From Prevotella sp. (GTDB lineage: Bacteria > Bacteroidota > Bacteroidia > Bacteroidales > Bacteroidaceae): 6,761 nt of DNA. Of the stretch, positions 1 through 6,269 are shown one piece after another (positions within the stretch are counted from its first letter, which is position 1; the number at the start of each line of letters is the position of its first letter). The translations under genes and the position numbers were made by a program. The stretch lies in NCBI GenBank assembly GCA_017428805.1, contig JAFRQC010000187.1:1-6761 (forward strand). The letters run 5' to 3'. Below the pieces are notes generated by a model. The model ran no database searches and was not told the DNA's origin. It saw only the letters and a list, made by a program, of their open reading frames with translations.

Positions 1-30
1 TTCCATTTCGCCGTCGGCCTGCCTTTCTAA
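1..30 (+). CDS. possible 3' end of an upstream gene (outer-membrane beta-barrel-like C-terminus)
   Basis: Frame 1 reads FHFAVGLPF and then TAA at 28-30. Hydrophobic residues alternate (F, F, V, L, F) and the last residue is Phe. That is the classic final-strand signature of outer-membrane beta-barrel proteins recognised by the BAM machinery, including BamA/TamA-type proteins. The repeats and promoter that follow suggest an intergenic spacer, which fits a gene ending here. Only nine codons are visible, so this is an inference from a very short string and could be chance. The product cannot be named. Confidence 0.35.
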   Translation, partial: FHFAVGLPF

Positions 31-33
31 ACA

Positions 34-60
34 ACGAATTTCACGAATTTCACGAATTAT
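34..60. repeat. 9-bp tandem repeat (ACGAATTTC)
   Basis: Two exact copies of ACGAATTTC (34-42, 43-51) are followed by a third copy that matches at seven of nine positions (52-60, ending TTAT). The array begins four bases after the possible upstream stop codon and lies well upstream of the promoter. It has no dyad symmetry that would suggest a terminator. The role is unknown. Short tandem arrays of this kind in spacers are my recollection of Bacteroidales genomes, not something this window proves. Confidence 0.75.
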
Positions 61-100
61 TTAAAAAAGAATAGTTAAAATTAACAAGGCGGTAGCAAAT

Positions 101-128
101 TTTTCACTTTTCACTCTTCACTTTTCAC
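101..128. repeat. 7-bp tandem repeat (TTTTCAC) upstream of the promoter
   Basis: There are four consecutive heptamers: TTTTCAC at 101-107, 108-114 and 122-128, and TCTTCAC at 115-121. The CAC triplet recurs at exact 7-base spacing. The array ends 11 bases before the -7 promoter element, so it covers the place where a -33 element would be expected. The opposed heptamer arms inside metH near 3891-3992 have the same CACT-plus-pyrimidine character. Confidence 0.85.
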
Positions 129-138
129 TTCTTTGTTG

Positions 139-146
139 TACCTTTG
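139..146 (+). promoter_or_regulatory. Bacteroidota-type -7 promoter element (TACCTTTG)
   Basis: TACCTTTG matches the Bacteroidota sigma factor -7 consensus TAnnTTTG exactly and sits 20 bases before the ATG at 166. Transcription would start near 151-155, giving a leader of only about 10-15 nt. No clear TTTG -33 element lies at the usual 19-21 bp spacing, because that position is occupied by the TTTTCAC heptamers. It most likely drives the gene at 166 and the coupled genes after it. Confidence 0.75.
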
Positions 147-165
147 CACGAAAATATAAACAGAC

Positions 166-972
166 ATGTTGAGATTTATATCGTTTGGAAGTGGCAGCAG
201 CGGAAACTGCTATTATTTCGGTACTGCCACAGACGGACTGATGATAGATATAGGCGTTGGCATACGTACACTGAAGAAGCACTGCAAGGACTACGGCATT
301 CAGCTGCAGTCGGTGAAGCATTTGCTGATTACCCACGACCATGCTGATCATATCAAGTCGGTAGGGGCGTTCAGTTTTGAGTATCAAGTGCCCGTCTATG
401 CCACGAAGGCCGTCCATAAAGGCATCGACAACAACTACTGTATCTCGCGAAAGGTGGCCGACAATATGAGGCGATATGTCGAGATTGGTCAGCCGTTCAC
501 CGTGGGAGAGTTCCATGTAAGGCCCTTCGCCGTGCCTCATGATGCCAGTGAGAATGTGGGCTATGAGATACAGGTGGAGGGAATGACCTTGGTGATCATG
601 ACGGATGCTGGTTCGGTGACAGAGGAGATGAAAGAAACCATCTCGCGTGCCAACTACCTCATCATCGAGGCAAACCACGATGTGGAGATGGTGGAGAGCG
701 GACCTTATCCGGAGTTTCTCAAGAAACGTATCCTCAGCCCCAGTGGACATCTGTCGAACAAGGAGTGCGGCAAGGTGATCGCGGAGAATATGACGGAGAA
801 TCTGCGCCATGTGTGGCTCTGTCATCTCAGCGAGGAGAACAACCATCCTGAACTGGCCCGCAAGACCGTTGAGACCATCCTGCGCAGCTATGGCATCGTG
901 CCTGGCAAGGATCTGGAACTCGAGGTGCTGCGCCGTCAGTTGCCAACAGGAGTATATGAGCTATCTATATGA
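166..972 (+). CDS. MBL-fold metallo-hydrolase, YycJ/WalJ type
   Basis: This 268-residue protein has the metallo-beta-lactamase fold and is probably a cytoplasmic hydrolase or nuclease. The N-terminal strand FISFGSGSSGNC is typical of the YycJ/WalJ and PhnP-like branch. The metal-binding motif HDHADH is at 57-62 (H57, H59, D61, H62). Further candidate ligands are H125 in VPHDA, D147 in TDAGS, H195 in SGHLS and H220 in CHLSEENN. Characterised YycJ/WalJ proteins include a 5'-3' DNA exonuclease linked to DNA repair, so a nucleic-acid substrate is likely but not shown here. There is no signal peptide or membrane segment. The ATG at 166 directly follows the promoter and keeps the whole first strand. 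The TGA overlaps the next start as ATGA. Family assignment is firm; substrate is uncertain. Confidence 0.9.
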   Translation: MLRFISFGSGSSGNCYYFGTATDGLMIDIGVGIRTLKKHCKDYGIQLQSVKHLLITHDHADHIKSVGAFSFEYQVPVYATKAVHKGIDNNYCISRKVADNMRRYVEIGQPFTVGEFHVRPFAVPHDASENVGYEIQVEGMTLVIMTDAGSVTEEMKETISRANYLIIEANHDVEMVESGPYPEFLKKRILSPSGHLSNKECGKVIAENMTENLRHVWLCHLSEENNHPELARKTVETILRSYGIVPGKDLELEVLRRQLPTGVYELSI

Positions 973-1475
973 AAGAGGTGATTGTAAAGGATGCGGATCT
1001 GCAACAGGCAGCGATGGAGGGCATGGATGCCTTCATCGGTGTGTTTGTGAAGGCCATCTACGACAGTATCGGCGGTGAACTGACACCAGAGACGATGCAG
1101 GAACTGAATGCAGACCAGATGACGTTGCTGGCCTGGAACACCCTACATGAGGAAGTGATGGACGGCGGATTTGTGCAGCTGATCCATAACGGCTACGGTA
1201 CCTTTATCTTCAAGAATCCGCTGGCCAAGGCTCTCAATAAGCTGTGGGACATGCGTGATCTGTCGAAACTGATCTATGATGCACATACGCTGTGGCTCAA
1301 GCATCGTGAGGAGATAGAGAAGGAGATGACGCAGGAGGAGTTTATGGCGCTCTTCGAACAGTTCCCAGACTTCGACGACCTCGACGACCAGTTTGTGGAG
1401 CATGAGGAGGAATGGACGGAAGACATTGCACACTATATTGACGATCATCTCGATCGCTTCGCGACTATAATATGA
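969..1475 (+). CDS. DMP19/DUF4375-like acidic protein
   Basis: This 168-residue soluble protein is strongly acidic: 37 Asp/Glu against 12 Lys/Arg. It has no signal peptide or membrane segment. Two patches resemble the DMP19 (DUF4375) family: [13 protein letters not shown] at 65-77, like the family's NGGFxQ...N segment, and [11 protein letters not shown] at 132-142 near the acidic C-terminus. The length is close to that of Neisseria DMP19, a DNA-mimic dimer that binds a transcription factor in place of DNA. Whether this homologue mimics DNA is inference; no catalytic motif is visible. It overlaps both neighbours by 4 nt (ATGA at 969-972 and 1472-1475), so its expression is tied to the upstream hydrolase and to smpB. 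The family call comes from remembered motifs and is moderately sure. Confidence 0.72.
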   Translation: MKEVIVKDADLQQAAMEGMDAFIGVFVKAIYDSIGGELTPETMQELNADQMTLLAWNTLHEEVMDGGFVQLIHNGYGTFIFKNPLAKALNKLWDMRDLSKLIYDAHTLWLKHREEIEKEMTQEEFMALFEQFPDFDDLDDQFVEHEEEWTEDIAHYIDDHLDRFATII

Positions 1476-1954
1476 ATAAATCAGAAGAACAGATCAGGAA
1501 GAAGAGTCCTGTACAGATAAAGAACAAGAAGGCGTCGTTTGAATACTTCTTCATCGAGACCTTCACTGCCGGCATCGTGCTGACGGGTACGGAGATCAAG
1601 AGCATCCGTCTCGGCAAGGCCAGCCTGGTGGATACCTATTGCACTGTCATCAACGGTGAACTGTGGGTGAAGGGTATGAGCATCAGTCCGTATTTCTATG
1701 GCTCGTATAACAACCATGAGATGAAACGCGACCGTAAGCTTTTGCTCACTAAACGCGAGATCCGACAGCTGGCGAGTGCCACGAAACAGACTGGTTATAC
1801 CATCGTGCCGCTGTTGGTGTTTATCGATGAGAAAGGACGTGCGAAGATGGATATCGCCCTGTGTAAAGGTAAGAAAGAGTTTGACAAGCGTCAGACACTG
1901 AAAGAAAAAGAAGACCGCCGTGAGATGGACAGGGCGATGAAGGTGTATAAGTAG
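1472..1954 (+). CDS. smpB: SsrA-binding protein SmpB
   Basis: SmpB binds tmRNA (SsrA) and brings it to stalled ribosomes for trans-translation in the cytoplasm. The 160 residues match the family's usual length. Visible signatures are the beta-barrel segment [19 protein letters not shown] (34-52), ISPY (71-74), [10 protein letters not shown] (88-97), the KGKKEFDKR motif (132-140) and a basic C-terminal tail after residue 141 that becomes helical in the ribosomal mRNA channel. The start is an ATG overlapping the TGA of the preceding gene (ATGA at 1472-1475), which implies translational coupling. It ends with TAG at 1952-1954, immediately followed by a heptamer repeat. The ssrA RNA gene itself is not in this window. 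Identification is secure. Confidence 0.97.
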   Translation: MNKSEEQIRKKSPVQIKNKKASFEYFFIETFTAGIVLTGTEIKSIRLGKASLVDTYCTVINGELWVKGMSISPYFYGSYNNHEMKRDRKLLLTKREIRQLASATKQTGYTIVPLLVFIDEKGRAKMDIALCKGKKEFDKRQTLKEKEDRREMDRAMKVYK

Positions 1955-1982
1955 TTTATAGTTTATAGTATATTGTTTATAG
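1955..1982. repeat. 7-bp tandem repeat (TTTATAG) between smpB and metH
   Basis: The array has three TTTATAG copies (1955-1961, 1962-1968, 1976-1982) and one degenerate copy, TATATTG (1969-1975). It starts at the first base after the smpB stop codon and fills most of the 39-bp spacer before metH. It has no hairpin or T-run terminator. No clear TAnnTTTG promoter is present; TATATTG is only a near match. Confidence 0.85.
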
Positions 1983-1993
1983 ATGATTAGTCT

Positions 1994-4771
1994 GTGAGTA
2001 GACTTAACGATATTGTAAAAGAACGGATTCTCGTGCTCGACGGGGCGATGGGAACGAAGATACAGGGCTATGGTCTCACCGAACAGGATTTCAGGGGAGA
2101 CCGTTTTCAGGATGTGCCGGGCTTGCTGAAAGGCAACAACGACGTGCTCTCCCTGACTCGTCCTGACGTCATCGCAGACATTCATCGTCAGTATCTTGAA
2201 GTGGGTACTGACATCATCTCCACCAACACCTTCAGCAGCCAACGCATCTCCCAGGCCGACTATCATCTGGGCGACTATGCATACGAGATGGCCTACGAGG
2301 CTGCGAGGATTGCCCGTCAGGTGGCAGATGAGTTCTCAACTCCGGAGAAACCTCGATTTGTGGCTGGCTCTGCAGGCCCGACGAATAAGACCTGTTCGAT
2401 GTCGCCTGATGTGAACGATCCTGCTGCCAGAGATCTCACTTACGATGAACTGGTAAAGGCTTATCTCGAACAGATGAACGGTCTGATTGCCGGTGGCGTG
2501 GATGCTCTGTTGATAGAGACCATCTTCGACACACTGAATGCCAAAGCTGCTGTTGATGCTGCGATGCAGGCGATGGTGGAACAATGCAGGGAAGTGCCTA
2601 TCATGCTCTCCGTGACCATCAGTGATCTGGCAGGACGCACGCTCAGCGGTCAGACGCTCGATGCCTTCCTGGCCAGTGTCAGCAGCTATCCGATTTTCTC
2701 TGTCGGACTGAACTGTTCGTTTGGTGCCGACCAGATGAAGCCTTATCTGCGAGAACTTGCCCGAAAGGCTCCTTATTATATCACCAGTCATCCCAACGCC
2801 GGACTGCCCAATTCCATGGGACTCTATGACGAGACGGCAGAGACAATGGCTCCCAAGATCGGTGAGATCATCGACGAAGGACTGGTGAATGTCATTGGTG
2901 GCTGTTGTGGTACTGATGAGACATTCATCGCGAAGTATGTGCCATTGGTGAAGGGCAAGCAGCCTCATGTGCCTGTTAAGCAGAGTGACTATATGTGGCT
3001 CTCAGGACTGGAGTTGTTGGAGGTCAGTCCAGAAGTACATTTCGTGAATGTCGGCGAACGCTGTAATGTGGCAGGCTCACGGAAGTTCCTGCGTCTCATT
3101 AAGGAAAAGAACTACGACGAGGCATTGAGTATCGCCCGTAAACAGGTGGAAGACGGTGCCCTCGTCATCGATATTAATATGGACGACGGTCTGTTGGATG
3201 CTAAGGCGGAGATGGTGAATTTCCTCAATCGCATCTCTGTAGAGCCTGATATCGCTAAGGTGCCTGTGATGATTGACTCCTCTGATTGGGAAGTGATTCT
3301 GGCAGGACTGAAATGCGTGCAGGGTAAGGCCATCGTCAACTCCATCTCACTCAAAGAAGGTGAAGAACGATTCATCGCCCATGCGCAGGATGTGAAAAGG
3401 CTGGGTGCTGCGGTGGTGGTGATGTGTTTCGACGAACAGGGACAGGCTACCACCTATGAGCGTCGTATTGAGATAGCCCAGCGAGCCTATAAGCTCCTGA
3501 CAGAAAGAGTAGGGATGCAGCCACAGGATATTATCTTCGATCCGAACGTGCTGGCTGTAGCCACAGGTATGGAGGAACATGATGCCTATGCTGCCGACTT
3601 CATCAAGGCGACTGCATGGATTCACGAGAATCTGCCTGGTGCGCATATCAGTGGTGGCATCAGCAACCTCTCGTTCTCTTTCCGTGGCAATAACTATATC
3701 CGCGAGGCCATGCATGCCGTGTTCCTCTATCACGCCATAGGGAAAGGTATGGACTTCGGCATTGTAAATCCTTCATCTAAAGTAACATACAATGATATCC
3801 CTCAACAGCAACTTGAAATTATTGAGGATGTTATCCTGAATAGAAAAAAGGATGCAGCTGATCGTCTGACGCAATTGGCGGAGGAGATATTGAGAAATGA
3901 GGAAAGTGAAAAGAGGAGTGAGAATACTTCTGCCGCAGACTCTTCCCTCCAAGGTAATCTCACTCCACACTCCACACTCCATACTCCTCGACAATCCGTT
4001 GAGGAACGCCTCTCACAAGCATTGGTGAAAGGCATCGGCGACCATTTGGAAGAAGACTTGAAAGAAGCACTAGAGAAATATCCCAAGGCTGTGAATATCA
4101 TCGAAGGTCCGCTGATGGCAGGCATGAACACCGTCGGACAACTCTTCGGTGAAGGTAAGATGTTCCTGCCGCAGGTAGTGAAGACTGCCCGAACAATGAA
4201 GCAGGCCGTGAGTATTCTCCAGCCCTATATCGAAGCAGACAAGGCGGAAGGTGGAAAGCGTGCAGGAAAAGTCTTATTGGCAACAGTGAAAGGCGACGTG
4301 CATGATATCGGCAAGAACATCGTCGGTGTGGTGATGTCATGCAATAATTACGAGATCATCGACATGGGAGTGATGGTGCCTGCTGAACAGATTGTGCGTA
4401 AGGCCAAAGAAGAACAGGTGGACATTATCGGACTCAGTGGTCTGATCACACCCAGTCTGGAAGAAATGGTCAATGTGGCTCGTGAACTGCAACGGGCAGG
4501 CATGGATATTCCCATCATGATTGGTGGTGCCACAACCAGCGAACTGCATGTGGCGTTGAAGATTGCACCTGTCTATGCAGGACCTGTGGTGTGGTTGAAG
4601 GATGCCTCGCAGAATGCCCTCGTGGCTGCAAGACTGTTGAACGACGGTGAACAGATGGAACACGAGTTGACGGAGAAATACCAGAAACTGCGTGACGATT
4701 ATCAGCAGTCTCAGGATGAACTCCTGTCGCTCGAGGAAGCCAGGAAACAGAAATTGAATTTGTTTGATTAA
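1994..4771 (+). CDS. metH: cobalamin-dependent methionine synthase lacking the activation domain
   Basis: This 925-residue cytoplasmic enzyme transfers the methyl group of 5-methyltetrahydrofolate through cobalamin to homocysteine, forming methionine. The homocysteine domain covers about 1-325, with zinc cysteines C241 (GLNCSFG) and C304/C305 (GGCCGT). The pterin domain covers about 348-620 ([34 protein letters not shown]). A Ser/Thr-rich linker of repeat origin follows at about 636-667, then the helical cap (668-755). The Rossmann B12 domain has DxHxxG at D768/H770/G773, with H770 the cobalt ligand, plus SGLITPS (815) and GGATTS (844). It ends at residue 925, where the roughly 1,220-residue E. 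coli enzyme continues into the AdoMet-binding reactivation domain. The frame is closed by TAG at 1988-1990, so the GTG at 1994 is the only plausible start. No room exists upstream for a cobalamin riboswitch. Confidence 0.96.
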   Translation: MSRLNDIVKERILVLDGAMGTKIQGYGLTEQDFRGDRFQDVPGLLKGNNDVLSLTRPDVIADIHRQYLEVGTDIISTNTFSSQRISQADYHLGDYAYEMAYEAARIARQVADEFSTPEKPRFVAGSAGPTNKTCSMSPDVNDPAARDLTYDELVKAYLEQMNGLIAGGVDALLIETIFDTLNAKAAVDAAMQAMVEQCREVPIMLSVTISDLAGRTLSGQTLDAFLASVSSYPIFSVGLNCSFGADQMKPYLRELARKAPYYITSHPNAGLPNSMGLYDETAETMAPKIGEIIDEGLVNVIGGCCGTDETFIAKYVPLVKGKQPHVPVKQSDYMWLSGLELLEVSPEVHFVNVGERCNVAGSRKFLRLIKEKNYDEALSIARKQVEDGALVIDINMDDGLLDAKAEMVNFLNRISVEPDIAKVPVMIDSSDWEVILAGLKCVQGKAIVNSISLKEGEERFIAHAQDVKRLGAAVVVMCFDEQGQATTYERRIEIAQRAYKLLTERVGMQPQDIIFDPNVLAVATGMEEHDAYAADFIKATAWIHENLPGAHISGGISNLSFSFRGNNYIREAMHAVFLYHAIGKGMDFGIVNPSSKVTYNDIPQQQLEIIEDVILNRKKDAADRLTQLAEEILRNEESEKRSENTSAADSSLQGNLTPHSTLHTPRQSVEERLSQALVKGIGDHLEEDLKEALEKYPKAVNIIEGPLMAGMNTVGQLFGEGKMFLPQVVKTARTMKQAVSILQPYIEADKAEGGKRAGKVLLATVKGDVHDIGKNIVGVVMSCNNYEIIDMGVMVPAEQIVRKAKEEQVDIIGLSGLITPSLEEMVNVARELQRAGMDIPIMIGGATTSELHVALKIAPVYAGPVVWLKDASQNALVAARLLNDGEQMEHELTEKYQKLRDDYQQSQDELLSLEEARKQKLNLFD
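3891..3992. repeat. repeat-element-like insertion inside metH (opposed heptamer arms and palindromic core)
   Basis: This stretch encodes the linker between the pterin and cap domains (about residues 634-667) but reads like intergenic repeat DNA. The right arm (3958-3992) is a 7-bp array: TCTCACT, two CCACACT copies, CCATACT, CCTCGAC. The left arm (3891-3924), read on the minus strand, is also periodic at 7 bases, with C at positions 3 and 5 of every unit. The core between them (3925-3957) contains TCTGC-C-GCAGA. Domain motifs on both sides are intact and in frame. I infer an inserted short repeat element tolerated in a flexible linker. Local expansion of simple sequence is the alternative. 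No target-site duplication is evident. Confidence 0.65.
3915..3966. repeat. inverted repeat within the metH linker
   Basis: GGAGTGAGA at 3915-3923 is the exact reverse complement of TCTCACTCC at 3958-3966. After one mismatch, TAC (3925-3927) pairs with GTA (3954-3956), and a G-T wobble plus one T-A pair extend the stem inward. Inside lies a second small palindrome, TCTGC/GCAGA around 3934 (3929-3939). The RNA or single-stranded DNA could fold here. There is no T-run, so it is not a terminator. Confidence 0.75.
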
Positions 4772-4775
4772 AGAT

Positions 4776-6257
4776 ATGAAGAAGATAGTATTAATAATGA
4801 TGGCCTGTATGATGGCTATAGTGGCAGAAGCCCAGAAAAGGGAGATGCGTGGTGCGTGGATACAGTGCGTCAACGGACAGTTCCAGGGTATGGGCAAACA
4901 ACGGATGCAGCAGACGCTGACCTACCAGCTCGACGAGTTGAAGAAAGATGGTGTGAATGTCATTATTTTCCAAGTTCGTCCTGAGTGCGATGCGCTCTAT
5001 GAGAGTAAGATAGAACCGTGGAGTCGTTTTCTGACAGGAAAGCAGGGTGTGGCACCTTCGCCTTATTGGGATCCTTTGCAGTGGATGGTAGACGAGTGTC
5101 ATAAACGTGGTATGGAGCTCCACGCCTGGATCAATCCCTATCGTGCGAAGACCAAGGGCACGAAGCAGTTGGCAGCCAACCATATTGCTGTTCGCCAACC
5201 TATGAACTGTTTTGCCTACGACGAGATGTTCCTCCTGAATCCCGGCATCCCTGAGAACCGTGACTATATCTGTGCGGTTGTGAAGGATATCGTCAGCCGT
5301 TATGATGTTGACGGTCTCCATATGGACGACTATTTCTATCCCTATCCTGTCAAGGGTGAAAGTATTCCCGATGATGAGTTGTTCTTGGAGCGCTCCAATG
5401 GTATCAAGGATCAGGGAGACTGGCGCCGATATAATGTGAACCTCTTTATCGAACAGGTTTATAAGACCATTCACGCGACTAAGCCTTGGGTGAAGGTAGG
5501 TATCTCGCCTTTTGGAATCTATCGCAACAGGAGTACCTCGTATGTCGGAAGTAATACCAATGGCACCCAGAATTACGATGACCTCTATGCCGACGTGTTG
5601 ATGTGGGTGAACAACGGCTGGCTCGACTACTGCGTGCCACAGATTTATTGGGAGATTGGTCATAAGGCCGCAGACTATGATACGTTGATCAAGTGGTGGA
5701 ATCAGTATGCTGCAGCCCGTCCACTGATTATCGGTGAGGATGTGGAGCGCACGGCTAAAGCCCGTGATCTGAAGAATCCGCAGGTACACCAGCAGGCTGC
5801 GAAAATGGCTCTCCACCGTCAGATGAACAATGTGCAAGGCACGGTGCTGTGGTATGCCAAGGCGGCTGTCGATAATATCGGCAACTATGGTGGCAATCTG
5901 CGCAATGTCTATTGGAAATATCCTGCCCTCCAGCCTGAGATGCCTTTCATCGACAACAAGGCTCCCAAGAAGGTCAGTAAGCTGAAACCCATCTGGACGG
6001 AGGATGGCTATGTGCTCTTCTGGACAGCTCCGAAGGGAGATAACTGGAACGACAAGGCCGTGAAATATGTGGTCTATCGTTTCCGTAAGGGTGAGCGTCA
6101 GGACTTCGAGAATCCTGCCAACATCTTCGCCATCACACAGCAGCCTTTCGTCAAGCTGCCCTATTTGAATGGTTCTCAGAAGTGGGTGTATGCCGTCACT
6201 GCCCTCGACCGTCTGCAGAATGAGAGCAAGGCCGTGAAGAAGAAAGTGTCCCTTTAA
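4776..6257 (+). CDS. secreted GHL10-family glycoside hydrolase with C-terminal Fn3-like domain
   Basis: This 493-residue protein is exported by an N-terminal signal peptide: MKK, a hydrophobic run to about residue 16, and a likely signal peptidase I cut after AEA at 17-19. The (beta/alpha)8 domain of the GHL10/DUF187 type spans about 24-385. Its motifs are RGAWIQ (25-30), FQVRPECDALY (65-75), HAWINPYRA (116-124), DGLHMDDYFYPYP (179-191), KVGISPFGI (240-248) and VPQIYWE (287-293). D184 and D185 are candidate active-site acids. Residues about 395-493 look like a fibronectin type III-like domain. Characterised relatives include E. coli DigH (YddW), which cuts peptide-free peptidoglycan strands, so a periplasmic cell-wall role is likely; another polysaccharide is possible. 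ATG 4776 is preferred over the in-frame TTG at 4764 because it starts the signal peptide. It lies four bases after the metH stop. Confidence 0.9.
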   Translation: MKKIVLIMMACMMAIVAEAQKREMRGAWIQCVNGQFQGMGKQRMQQTLTYQLDELKKDGVNVIIFQVRPECDALYESKIEPWSRFLTGKQGVAPSPYWDPLQWMVDECHKRGMELHAWINPYRAKTKGTKQLAANHIAVRQPMNCFAYDEMFLLNPGIPENRDYICAVVKDIVSRYDVDGLHMDDYFYPYPVKGESIPDDELFLERSNGIKDQGDWRRYNVNLFIEQVYKTIHATKPWVKVGISPFGIYRNRSTSYVGSNTNGTQNYDDLYADVLMWVNNGWLDYCVPQIYWEIGHKAADYDTLIKWWNQYAAARPLIIGEDVERTAKARDLKNPQVHQQAAKMALHRQMNNVQGTVLWYAKAAVDNIGNYGGNLRNVYWKYPALQPEMPFIDNKAPKKVSKLKPIWTEDGYVLFWTAPKGDNWNDKAVKYVVYRFRKGERQDFENPANIFAITQQPFVKLPYLNGSQKWVYAVTALDRLQNESKAVKKKVSL

Positions 6258-6269
6258 AAACAGATAGTT

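Noticed and set aside
74..85. Small dyad GTTAA-AA-TTAAC as terminator or operator
   Set aside because: The 5-bp AT-rich stem with a 2-base loop is too weak, has no T-run, and is expected by chance in AT-rich spacer DNA.
101..128. CRISPR array
   Set aside because: The units are only 7 bp, directly adjacent and without spacers, and there are no cas genes.
118..846. Minus-strand open frame (242 codons) opposite the MBL-fold gene
   Set aside because: It covers the promoter and repeats, lacks recognisable motifs, and lies opposite a clear metallo-hydrolase.
1955..1993. Cobalamin riboswitch in front of metH
   Set aside because: The spacer is only 39 bp and mostly heptamer repeat, far too short for a B12 riboswitch, and no B12-box sequence is visible.
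1481..2266. Minus-strand open frame (261 codons) spanning smpB and the start of metH
   Set aside because: It lies opposite two confidently identified genes and shows no domain of its own.
3897..3920. Internal ATG at 3897 as a restart producing a separate cobalamin subunit
   Set aside because: The ATG is not in the metH frame and no leader-like sequence precedes it.
4764..4775. TTG at 4764 as start of the glycoside hydrolase
   Set aside because: It would add four residues ahead of a well-formed MKK signal peptide and overlap the metH stop. ATG 4776 gives the normal export signal.
4791..5837. Long minus-strand open frame (348 codons) opposite the glycoside hydrolase
   Set aside because: The + strand frame has a signal peptide and conserved GHL10 motifs throughout. 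The antisense translation shows no recognisable domain and is a by-product of codon bias.
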